A stretch of 64,000 bases of DNA from Dictyostelium firmibasis (taxonomy: Eukaryota > Evosea > Eumycetozoa > Dictyosteliales > Dictyosteliaceae). The notes under the pieces are model-generated. The model searched no databases and was not told where the DNA came from. It was given only the letters and a program-made list of their open reading frames with translations. The position numbers and the translations under genes were made by a program. The stretch covers positions 1,517,001-1,581,000 of the forward strand of contig CM069765.1 of assembly GCA_036169595.1 (NCBI GenBank). The letters run 5' to 3'. Shown here piece by piece: positions 47,866 to 59,294 of the stretch (positions are counted from its first letter, which is position 1; each line of letters opens with the position of its first letter).

Positions 47866-48044
47866 TATTTTTTTTTTTTTTAATAACCTCATCCAATTGG
47901 ATGTGTTCGAATCTTGTTTTTATTTATTAATTATTTTAATTTAAAGTTTTTTTTTTCTGTGACCACGTTAATTCGTGGTATGACCAAGACTTGAACCAAG
48001 GCCATGGAGGCTGTGTTATTCAGTGTGAAACCACTATGCTAAGC
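47866..48044 (-). repeat. SINE-like repeat with Pol III A and B boxes, copy 2
   Basis: It is nearly identical to the previous copy, shifted by 183 bp. The A box is at 48031-48041 and the B box at 47987-47997, again 44 nt apart. The poly(A) end (plus-strand T run near 47869-47881) follows the same palindrome. It lies 54 bp upstream of tRNA-Gly, on the opposite strand. Confidence 0.8.
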
Positions 48045-48098
48045 ACCCCCACTCCCACCTTATCTATAGCCATTAATTTTAACAAAAAATAATAATAA

Positions 48099-48169
48099 GC
48101 GTATGTGGTCTAGTGGTATGATGCATCCCTGCCACGGATGCGAACTGGGTTCGATTCCCAGCATACGCA
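48099..48169 (+). tRNA. tRNA-Gly (GCC)
   Basis: A cloverleaf of 71 nt. The acceptor GCGTATG pairs with CATACGC. The D arm contains GTC...GAT around TAGTGGTAT. The anticodon stem is CATCC/GGATG with loop CTGCCAC, giving GCC. The T arm is CTGGG-TTCGATT-CCCAG, followed by discriminator A. There is no intron and CCA is not encoded. Confidence 0.96.
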
Positions 48170-48200
48170 GATTTTTTGAACGAAAATAACTATGATCGTG

Positions 48201-48211
48201 GGTTCGATTCC
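48201..48211 (+). promoter_or_regulatory. External B box downstream of tRNA-Gly
   Basis: GGTTCGATTCC is a perfect B-box consensus, 31 nt beyond the tRNA 3' end and not part of a tRNA fold. The spacing is almost the same as at tRNA-Met. Confidence 0.75.
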
Positions 48212-48530
48212 ATTGGAGACCTCAACTAAGTTATGGGCTGAATCCCAATATACTCCTAAAGAAGGAAAGTTTCCAAAAACACACCCGGAATCGGCCCCTC
48301 AGCAAACTCTCAACAAAGATGAAACACATTAAATCTACAATTGCAAATAAATTCCAAATCAACCCCAATATACTTCCTCTTGTTTTTAAACCATATCTAT
48401 AAAATAATATACAAATATATTAACTTTATTAAATAAAAACCTTTCTCATGGATACAACAAAAAAAAAAAAAAATATTTTAAGGTACATAACCCTTTAATG
48501 ATTTTTTTATTTAATTTTAATTAACCATTT
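48212..48530. other. Spacer downstream of tRNA-Gly, unidentified sequence
   Basis: Positions 48212-48370 are less AT-rich than other spacers and contain two related phrases, CCCAATATACTCC and CCCCAATATACTTCC. No open frame or known element is visible. The position is the usual landing zone for TRE3 elements, so a decayed insertion is possible. Confidence 0.4.
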
Positions 48531-48604
48531 TTGACTCATTATAAAATCTTTAATATTGTCATCATCATCTTTATTGCCATCTTCATCGTCATCATCATCT
48601 TCAT

Positions 48605-48836
48605 CTTCGTCTTTATCTTTATCTTCATCTTCATCTTCATCTTAATCTTCATCTTCATCTTCATCTTCATCTTCATCTTCATATTCATATTCATCTTCAT
48701 CTTCATCTTCATCTTCATATTCATCTTCATCTTCATCTTGATCTTCATCTTCATCTTCATCTTCATCTTCATCTTCATCTTCATCTTCATCTTCATCTTC
48801 ATCTTCATATTCATATTCATCTTCATATTCATTTTC
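48605..48836. repeat. (ATCTTC)n hexanucleotide minisatellite
   Basis: The array encodes the acidic Asp-Glu tail of the minus-strand gene and continues past its stop (48642) into the 3' untranslated region. Occasional ATATTC units add Tyr codons. Confidence 0.9.
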
Positions 48837-51800
48837 ACTATAGGTATCAAAGTCTACAGAATCATCATCATCATCATCACCATAGTAATCACTTTCTTGT
48901 TTAACAATATCATCAGATTCTCTAAAGAATTCTATTGAAGTTAAAGTTGATCTATAATATACTCTTTGTTTAAATGAGTAAGAGTTAATTGAACTCCAAT
49001 GCTTGAAAGTGGGTGAATAAAACCTTGTTATTATAATTTGTTTAGTTTGATTATACTTTGGATTGTTTGAAATGATTTTGAAGATCATTTCCACTGATTG
49101 ACGTAATTTAATAAAGTTTTCCGAATCTTCACTTTCATTTGAAACTATAATCTCCTTAAGTTTTTTATTTTTATTTGAAAAGAATTTGAAGAGATAATAA
49201 AAGAAACTATAATCATATTGATAATCGGTCAATTTCAATTCCAAACTTTCCAAATTTTCATTGAATGCATCATCTTGACACGTCATATATTTCTTACAAT
49301 ATTTGATAGAATCACTATTGTCATCACGGCAATCTAAAATGAGTTGTAAACATTTAATAGTTGGTATGTTTTTAAAGTTACCATGATGAAAATAATCAAA
49401 GAATGAAATACAACCTCCACCTAAACCTGAAAACTTTGAACCATTATCAATGTTATAGCGACTTTCGATATCGATTAAACCTATTTGCAATGAAAAATCC
49501 AAATTCTTATAAACACGAATTAATTTTCCAAAATTCTTTTTAATATCGTTAATTTTTAGGAATTCCCTTGGAGTTTTAATAGTGAGTTTCTTTAATTTGC
49601 ACCAAATCAAATATGCAAATAGAGAATCGGCCTCATATCCCGGTTCACAAGAAACACCATCTATAAATAATACCTCTATCGATTTACATTCACTTAGTAG
49701 AATTTTTATCAACTTTTGTTGTTTTACCAATGAAGTTTTCTCGAGATAATTAAATTTAACATTCTTTACACGATCTAATCTAAGTAGTGATTTAGTATCA
49801 TTGGGTGAAACCACTGTAGCCCAATGATTAAAGATTTCTCCATTAAATGAAAATGGAACCGCTAATGATGAGTTCATATAGCCAACAACTACATCATAAA
49901 ATCTTTTAGATACTAAGGAAAGTTGTAACTTTTGATAGGTTGACGTGGATAGATCATCAACGAATCTTAATATAATCTCTTGAATTACGACATTTGATAA
50001 TGACGGTATCATAACTCTATTGTCACCACCACCACCACCACCACCACCACTACCATCGGTACTACAATTTGTTGTTGTTAAAAAAGTACCCATTGGTGAA
50101 CTGATATCAACTTTTTGCGATTGTTTTAACTGGTAGACAACGGATTTTTTACATTGTTCTTTATACAATGGTAATAGATAACGTTCAATACAATTCAGTG
50201 GTAATATTTCAATTAAATAATATACTTTTCCTTTAAAGAATTTGAATTTAATTGGTGATTCTTCAATTTGATAGAATAGCACTGGTAATATTGATTCGAT
50301 ATCAAACATTGATGAAATGTAACGAGTAAAGAAATAATCGTAAAGTTTTAGTAATACAAATTCATCTTGTTTCAAATCGTTTATAAATTCATTCTCTATA
50401 ATCTTGTAAATTGATAAAATATATTTTCTATCATCATGGCTTGGAGTAATGAACCCAAACATTGATCTTTCAATATATTTTTCAATATCTTTCTTTTTAA
50501 TTAATTCACTTTTAAAAAGTTTTGAAAATATTGAAATCGATAAATTGAATGTTAAAACTCCATCCATTAATCTATCTAAATTTTTATTGTTATTATTATT
50601 TTTACTACTACCACTAGGATTTGCAAAATTTCTATTTAATAATTTTAAAAAAATACCAAATCGTGCTAAACTAAATGATTGGGTTGAAATTAAAAGATCA
50701 ACAATTTCTGGAATTTTTTTACCAATCTGTTTATTAGACTCCATTTCATTTTTAGTATTAAAATATGAATCTTTATCTTGAGTAACTGCTTCAATTAATT
50801 GATCTCTATATTTCTTTTGAAAAAAATGAGATTGAAGTCTATTTTGAATAAATAATAAATATAAATAAATTTCGCTACTGTGAGTTAGTTGTTGTTGGTC
50901 ACCATCTGGATTGTTTGTTAATAGATTCATCAAGTACTCAAATTCTTTTGGTTGAAATGAAAAAAATTTTGTAACTCCTTTAAAACTAATATCTGCTGAG
51001 ACATTACCATTTGGTGGAAATGATTCTCTTTCGCAGGAGATGGCTTTTTTTAAAAATTCTAAGAATGAAGAATGAACCCATTTCACAAATTTTTCTACTA
51101 TGACTTTATTTTCTTCATTTTCATTCAATTCCTTTTCATTTTCTTTAACTCTAAAAATTAATTTTATTATAGAAAATACAATGTTGACGCAATCGGTTTT
51201 TCCAAATGATTTCTCACAACCTCTTAAGATATAATTGAATAGTTTTTCAATTATTATATAAATTAGTTCCTAAATTATGATCATAATGGATAAATTATAA
51301 AACACTAGTTAGTTAAAATATTGTATATTCAATTACTATGAGTATCACTTACATTACTTTTAAAGTTGTTTATATTTGTAGAAAATAACTTAAAAATAAA
51401 CGAAGATGGAGATAAATTAGTTTCTATTATTTCTTTTGGTATGATAATTGAATATCTTTCCTGAGTAACTGATTCAATTAAATTATAATAGATTTCAAAT
51501 TGTTCCTTTTCATCATAACATGTTGTTAAATAATCACCATATTGTAAAATTATTGAATTCTGTAAAGCTTTTATTGTTCTTTCATTTTTAAATTTTTTTG
51601 ATAATAACCTATTTTTATTTTTTTATATTTTTTTAATAAAAAATTCAGAGGTGGTTTTGAATATATTCACTGTGTATATATGTAATTAACTATATATGAT
51701 TACCTATTTAATGTTAATAATTGTTCTTTTGTAGGTTGGATTTTTATTGTTGATGGACTTCCGAGGAAATGAATAAACTTTTCAAAGTTTTGGTATTTTT

Positions 51801-51891
51801 GCTTTTCGAGTTGATTAAACAAATGATCATATCCAAAATCAATAAGTTTAGAGTTGATATAATTATTTGTATTTTTGAACATAAATGCCAT
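48642..51891 (-). CDS. Unrecognised protein with F-box-like segment and acidic tail
   Basis: Three exons (51704-51891, 51353-51608, 48642-51269) join in phase (GTAATC...ATAG and GTAAGT...TTAG) to give 1,023 residues. I recognise no full-length family. Residues about 567-610 (IPSLSNVVIQEIILRFVDDL, then QLSLVSKRFYDVVVG) look like an F-box, which would place it in SCF ubiquitin ligases. The following ~350 residues have alternating short strands and helices (VKNVKFNYLEK, IEVLFIDGVSCE, LKKLTIKTP) suggestive of degenerate leucine-rich repeats. This arrangement is common in lineage-specific Dictyostelium families. The C terminus is a long Asp-Glu/Tyr run from a GAA-GAT minisatellite, and the stop codon lies inside that repeat. 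The 5' exons have no homology I can name. Confidence 0.65.
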
Positions 51892-52180
51892 TGTAATTAT
51901 TTGTACTTTTTTAACATAAACCGACCCACAAGCAAAAATAAAAAATTTAAAATTTTCAAAAAAAAAAAACGATTTATTTTCTTATTTTTTTTTTTTTTGT
52001 ATTTAAAATTATTTTTTTTTCAAATAACTACAGTTACTAAAATAGTCATAAAAAACTTGATTATAATAAAAATAGTTTTTTATTTTTTTTTTTTATTTTT
52101 ATTTTTTTTTTTGAAAATTTTTTTTTTTTTTTTTTTTTTTAAAGTGAACACATTTCATTCATTCCTGAAAACTAAAAATA

Positions 52181-54205
<2,025 letters not shown>

Positions 54206-54301
54206 TTAACAAAAAAATAAAATATTTTATTATGTTATATAACAAAAGATAATAATTTATGACACTTTTTTTTTTTTTAGGTGATTATACATATTTAAAT
54301 A

Positions 54302-54337
<36 letters not shown>

Positions 54338-54356
54338 TGTAATAATTATTTAAAAT

Positions 54357-55246
54357 TTAAATGGCAGTACCACAACTACCACAGAAACGAGCACCACTTG
54401 AGGCTTTGGTGCCACATTGTGAACAAAAACTTGTAGTATTTTTTGAGGTTGTATCAAAAATAGTAGCTGATGTTGGTGCACTAAAAAAATTATGGTTTGG
54501 TTAGTTCTTTCTTTTTCTTATTTTTGGGAATAAATACTTGTATGTTATATATATATAAATGAATATATGGATATGTGTGTGGTAATATAAGGGGCGGATA
54601 AATTTGAAATAATTATATATGGATATATTTTTTTTTTTTTTTTTGTTGATGTTGAATAAATATTTGATATAAAATTGATAGGGATAGTAATAAATAAATG
54701 ATGGGTTTTTTATGTTGATAATTTACGATGATTTTGCGGTTGTAGTTGGTTTTCCACCAGTAGTAATTCTTTTAAGTGCTTGGAGACCTTGAATAACTTG
54801 GTTTGGATTCTTTGCTTCAAATAAATCGACAGTCATAAAAAGATCGGTGGTTGCGACACCTTGAGCTTTACAGAGATTTAAAAAGCTATTAATGTTTTCC
54901 ATTTGAATGAATGGTGCTGATGATGGTGATGATTTACATGATCCTGGTTTAATTTTATTACCTAATCTATTATGTTTTTTTTTAAAAAAAAAAAAAAAAA
55001 ATAAAATAAGATGATAAAGAAAAATAAAAATTAATAAAGAATTTTTCCCCAATTTTATAATTTTATTTAAATTACTTACTTGCAAAGGAGAACGCCTGAT
55101 TTTAATGCAACCATGAAATCTCCATTAATTTTTTCACCAGTGAGTGATTCAATCCAATTTCTGCAATCATCTTCTAAACTACTATCGTATAAGGCAGCTC
55201 TTTTTTTTGCTAAATCAGCATCTAAACCAAAGTGATAGTCTGTCAT
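54357..55246 (-). CDS. Calponin-homology (transgelin-like) protein with C-terminal zinc ribbon
   Basis: Three exons (55080-55246, 54727-54966, 54357-54480) give 176 residues. Residues 1-120 are a single type-3 CH domain: LAKKRAALYDSSLEDDCRNWIESLTGE, DFMVALKSGVLLCKLGNKIKPGSC, FIQMENINSFLNLCKAQGV and DLFEAKNPNQVIQGLQALKR. This is the transgelin/calponin signature for actin binding. A frame-consistent third exon (donor GTAAAT at 54726, acceptor TTTAG) adds SFCSQCGTKASSGARFCGSCGTAI, a CxxC...CxxC zinc ribbon. If that intron were retained, the protein would end at TTTAKSS. The CH-plus-ribbon pairing is not one I know from animals. An actin-bundling role is inferred from the CH domain. Confidence 0.8.
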
Positions 55247-55571
55247 TTTTTTTTTTTTTTTTTTTTTTTATCTAAGGTTATAAATTTATAAATAAATATT
55301 TAATGAAAAAGGTTGAAAGTCTAAAAAAAATATTAAAAATAAAAAAAAATTTTGAATCATGAAAAAAAAAAAAAAATAAAAAAAAATATAAAAAAAAAAA
55401 AAATAAAAAAAAAATCCCAAATATTGATGGGTCACAAATTTATTTGAAAATTTTAATGATTAAAATAAAAAAAAAAAATAAAATAAAAAAATCATTTTTT
55501 TTTTTTTTTTTTTTTGGAAAATAATTATTACCATTTTTTTTATTTTATTTTTAGATTTATTGGAAATGAAA
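55247..55571. other. Intergenic AT-rich spacer
   Basis: Between two minus-strand genes. It is homopolymeric A and T with a single complex spot (CCCAAATATTGATGGGTCACA near 55414). I see no gene. Confidence 0.7.
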
Positions 55572-56672
55572 TTAATTCGAAGAGATATAAAGTTTATCAA
55601 ATTCTTCGTCAACTTCATTTAATAGTTTATTAAATTTCTTACTTTTGGTTTGTTCTTGGACACCATCACTATTATTACCATTACTATTATCATCATTATT
55701 TGAAGTGAAATCTAAAAGTTTATCACTTAAATCCAATAAAGTACCAAACCCTTTTTTCCTTCTTTCATTTTTGTACTTATAGGATGAAGACATTGAGAAA
55801 ATATTACATTTAAGTTCTGTTGGTATATGTAGATTTATTAATTTAAAGAAAATACCACCTGGAGTTCTTCTTCTTGATATTGGTTGTGGTTGAGATTGTG
55901 GTGTTATGATTTCTTCTGAGGTTAATAACTCATTAGAAGTAGTAGTAGTAGTATTTGTTGTTTTTATTATTGGTGGCGCTAAAGTAGTGCTATCAACAAC
56001 ATCATCATTTATTTTTGAAGGAAGTGGAGGTGATTTTGGGACATAGGTAGTAAAAATACCACCATCTCTTTCAATTTCCAAGGTGAAATGTAAGAATTCA
56101 ATTGATTTTAGTAAACCAATTGATAGAATGATAATCTCCATTAGTAACATATTGGTTTCTTTTTGAAGGAATCCACAAAATTTTCTAACAGTCAATTCAA
56201 TATTGTGTCTATCGTGTGGGTCAAATACAATTTGTTCAATGTCTTCTTTTGAATGTTGATGACATGTTTTACTTGGATCGTAATTCTCAGGTATTGGTTC
56301 TTCACTTTTATTCATCCTTTTCAATTCATCCAATTCCATTTTCAAATTTTGACATTTACTCTCATTTAGAATATGATAGAATTCACTATATAACTCATTC
56401 AATGTTGGACAAATACCATAATCTAAAAACTTTTGAAATGGACTAATTATTTTATAGTTATAATCATATGTATATTTTAATCTTGCCTTTTTATTTTTAT
56501 TGTTTTTATTTTTATTATTATTATTATTAATAGATTTTATTTTATTATCATTACTATTATTACTATTATTGGTTAGTTTTTTATTATTGTTTTCTATGAA
56601 TTTCCTTTTCTTTATATCATTGTTTTCTTTATTATTATTTATTTGTGTTTCTTTTATATTTGTGTCACTCAT
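55572..56672 (-). CDS. phax: PHAX, phosphorylated adaptor for RNA export
   Basis: A single exon of 366 residues. The ATG at 56672 (MSDTNIKETQ) is preferred over an in-frame ATG 13 codons upstream because that leader is Phe-rich and unlike the disordered N terminus. After an Asn/Lys-rich region with NLS-like clusters, the RNA-binding PHAX domain is split. One half is IELTVRKFCGFLQKETNML...LKSIEFLHFTLEIERDGGIF. After an insert of about 55 Ser/Thr/Pro-rich residues, the other half is SRRRTPGGIFFKLINLHIPTELKCNIF. Both halves align with human PHAX (ELLMETAEVEQNGGLF and RRRTPGGVFLNLLK). PHAX bridges the cap-binding complex and CRM1 to export U snRNAs from the nucleus and to guide snoRNAs to Cajal bodies. 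Confidence 0.85.
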   Translation of the reverse strand: MSDTNIKETQINNNKENNDIKKRKFIENNNKKLTNNSNNSNDNKIKSINNNNNKNKNNKNKKARLKYTYDYNYKIISPFQKFLDYGICPTLNELYSEFYHILNESKCQNLKMELDELKRMNKSEEPIPENYDPSKTCHQHSKEDIEQIVFDPHDRHNIELTVRKFCGFLQKETNMLLMEIIILSIGLLKSIEFLHFTLEIERDGGIFTTYVPKSPPLPSKINDDVVDSTTLAPPIIKTTNTTTTTSNELLTSEEIITPQSQPQPISRRRTPGGIFFKLINLHIPTELKCNIFSMSSSYKYKNERRKKGFGTLLDLSDKLLDFTSNNDDNSNGNNSDGVQEQTKSKKFNKLLNEVDEEFDKLYISSN

Positions 56673-56903
56673 ATCGATTAAAAGTGGGTGGAAAAAAAAA
56701 CAATAGAACAAAAAAAAAAAAAATAAAAAAAATAAAAATAAAATAAAATTAAAAATAAAAATAAAATATGAAAAAAAAAAGTGAAAAAAAAAATTTCATT
56801 TTTTTTAAAACAAATTTATATTAATACTATTATTTTTTTTTTTTAATTGAATAATTTTCATCACACTATTTCATAATTAATAATAATAAAAATAAAATTC
56901 AAA

Positions 56904-57359
56904 ATGAATTTAGAAGGATATAATAATAATAATGAAGAAGATTTATTATCAAAATATATTTTAAATGTAAATTATTCAGAAGCGATTTTTAAATATCATA
57001 TACAAATTTGGATTTTAATTTTCATTGTTATCATTGCAAAAATCTTGTTTGGTAGATATAAAGAAAATCAAAAATCAAAAAATAAAAATAAACAACCATT
57101 TAGTAATGATATCATTGAGAGAAATGATGAAAATATTAGAGTTTCAAGATTAAAAACCCAAGAACAATATAGAGAAGATTTAAAAACTTCTCCAATTCCA
57201 AATAACTCAATCAATGAATTTGATCACAATTATCAAAAGAGAATGGGAAAACCAGATTCAAATAAAAAAAATAATAATAATAGTAAAAAATTTACTGAGG
57301 GTTTAAATCCATCAGGTTCTGGTGCTCGTTTATCTTTTAATCCAGGAGACAGAAAATAA
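56904..57359 (+). CDS. Selenoprotein-S/VIMP-like membrane protein (no selenocysteine)
   Basis: 151 residues, no intron. A single transmembrane segment at about residues 32-50 (IQIWILIFIVIIAKILFG) is followed by a basic stretch. A charged helix RVSRLKTQEQYREDL resembles ARLKMQEEL of human selenoprotein S, the region that binds p97/VCP. The Gly-rich end GLNPSGSGARLSFNPGDRK resembles GYNPLSGEGGG...RPGRRG. There is no UGA and no Cys in the tail, so the redox residue of the animal protein is absent. The family anchors p97 at the ER for retrotranslocation of misfolded proteins. The match is weak outside these blocks, so another small ER protein is possible. Confidence 0.55.
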   Translation: MNLEGYNNNNEEDLLSKYILNVNYSEAIFKYHIQIWILIFIVIIAKILFGRYKENQKSKNKNKQPFSNDIIERNDENIRVSRLKTQEQYREDLKTSPIPNNSINEFDHNYQKRMGKPDSNKKNNNNSKKFTEGLNPSGSGARLSFNPGDRK

Positions 57360-58044
57360 AAAAAATAAAAAAAAATAAAAAAATAAAAAAAAGAACTAAA
57401 TATAAACCATTTCAAAAAAAATTATCCAAAAGGGTAAACAAATAGATAATATTTTCACATAAAGAAAAAAAAAAAAAAAAAATTAATAAAAAGGACATTA
57501 CTAGATCGCCGAGCCACCAACATTTTAATTACTTCTCTCTCTTATCACTTTTATCGCTATGGCGTTTGTACCTTGCTTTGGAATCTTTTGTGGGAGAGGA
57601 ATGATATTAAATTTCTGAATCATAGTTGATCCTTTTTTTTTAAACGGCGGTAACGTTTCCCAGTTGCTCAACACTCCTTACGCGGGCTATCAAAGAAATT
57701 CAAGATATGGATGATAAATGATAATTTTAAAATAAAAATACAACAACCTAAAAAAAATTTGATTTTGGTTAAAATATTTTTTTTTTTATATTTTTTTTTA
57801 TTTTTTTTCAGTTGTAACCCCAGCTTAGTGAAAATATCTCAATTTTTTAGAAACTTTCATTTTTTTTTTCAAAAAAAAATATAACCCAAATCCTGATCTG
57901 GTGATGAAATATTTTTAGGAAGGCCACGTAGACCGTTTTTTTTATTTTTTTATTTAAACAAAAATTTATAATTGATATATTTTTAATAATAATAAAAAAT
58001 AATTTATTTGTTATAAAATCAAAATAATAATATAAAAAAAAAAA
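57360..58044. other. Intergenic region with a GC-elevated island (57500-57720)
   Basis: In contrast to all other spacers, 57500-57720 contains many G/C bases, with phrases such as GATCGCCGAGCCACC, CGCTATGGCG and ACGGCGGTAACG. A T run at 57632-57639 could end a Pol III transcript. A second, weaker spot spans 57880-57935. No open frame longer than a few dozen codons and no known RNA signature was found. A non-coding RNA gene is a reasonable guess. Confidence 0.4.
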
Positions 58045-59070
58045 ATGGAAAATCAATTTATATTTGATTTTAAAAATTTTTTATATTCAGTTCAAGCAAA
58101 ACCAATAAGAATTTTCATTCAAATTGGTATTAGTTTTTCTTTAATTTTATTTGGAGAATATGGATTTTTTAATAATTTTAATAAAATGCAAGTTTCAGGT
58201 TGCTCAGAACCAAATGATTTAAATTCACCAATTAGTTTAGATAATTGTTATATTGAAAATTATAATGTTACAACATGTATAAACCAAATTTATAATAGTG
58301 GTTCAAATTATTCATTATCATTTACATTGGGTACTATTGGAATTAAAGATGATAAATATAGTTCATTTTTAATTGCAATCTCAATAATTTTCTTTTTATT
58401 AGCACAAGGATTCTTTCAAGTTGCTCATTATTTTCAATTTCAAAAAAGAAAAAGAATTCAAGATATTTTAGGAAATTCATTAATATTTTTAGATGGTAAA
58501 AAAATTCATGAAAAAAGATTAACTTTTTATTTTTTAATAGTTGGTATATGTTATATTATTACAAAAATTAATTGGATAATGTATAGAACAAATCATTATA
58601 ATGAAATTGATTGTTCAGGTTACTTATATAAAATTCAATTTCAAGGTACATTATCAACCGAAATTGGTACATTGGCAATGAGTTCATTTCCATATCTTAT
58701 ATTTCCTTTAATTTATATTGGTGGTTGGATAAATTATTTATCAGATTTAGACCTTAAAAGAATGACTGATCATCTTTCAATTGAAAGTTTTAAAGAAATT
58801 AAAAACATTACAGTATTTGATTTTAAAAAATATAATAAACTTATTAAAACTACAATTCATAGAAGATATCCAAATAATTCAAAATTAAATTTATTCTTTC
58901 GTACAAATACTTTTAGTTTTAAAACTACATCAACTAAAGAAATTGTTGAAATACTTTTAGATTATAAACAAATTTCACCAGAAGAATTTGAACCAATTTT
59001 AAAATTTGAAAATTTAAAAATTTCTTTTATTACTGGTAATGATCAAATGAAAGAAAAATTATTAGGATAA
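58045..59070 (+). CDS. Unrecognised multi-pass membrane protein
   Basis: 341 residues, single exon. Four hydrophobic segments stand out: about 22-40 (IRIFIQIGISFSLILFGEYG), 107-125 (FLIAISIIFFLLAQGFF), 160-178 (LTFYFLIVGICYIITKINW) and 208-228 (AMSSFPYLIFPLIYIGGWI). A loop of about 60 residues between the first two has four Cys and several N-glycosylation sites (NYNVTTC, NYS), so it is probably lumenal or extracellular. The last ~110 residues are soluble and Lys-rich. I know no family with this profile; a lineage-specific protein is likely. Confidence 0.75.
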   Translation: MENQFIFDFKNFLYSVQAKPIRIFIQIGISFSLILFGEYGFFNNFNKMQVSGCSEPNDLNSPISLDNCYIENYNVTTCINQIYNSGSNYSLSFTLGTIGIKDDKYSSFLIAISIIFFLLAQGFFQVAHYFQFQKRKRIQDILGNSLIFLDGKKIHEKRLTFYFLIVGICYIITKINWIMYRTNHYNEIDCSGYLYKIQFQGTLSTEIGTLAMSSFPYLIFPLIYIGGWINYLSDLDLKRMTDHLSIESFKEIKNITVFDFKKYNKLIKTTIHRRYPNNSKLNLFFRTNTFSFKTTSTKEIVEILLDYKQISPEEFEPILKFENLKISFITGNDQMKEKLLG

Positions 59071-59294
59071 ATAAAATATTAAAAAAAAAACTTCAAATTA
59101 TTTTATTTGATTTAAAAAAAAAAAAATATCTGGATTTTTTATTATTTTTTTTTTTATTTTAATTTCAAATAAAAAAACAAACACACCTTTTTAATTTTTT
59201 TATTTTTAATATTTTTTCAAATTTTTACTTTCTTTTTTTTTTTTTTTTTTTTTTTTACTTTCTTTTTTTTTTTTTTTTTAAATCAAATAAAATA

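Noticed and set aside
48531-48938. Plus-strand frame encoding Ile-Phe repeats across the acidic-tail array
   Set aside because: It is the antisense of the GAA-GAT minisatellite of the minus-strand gene.
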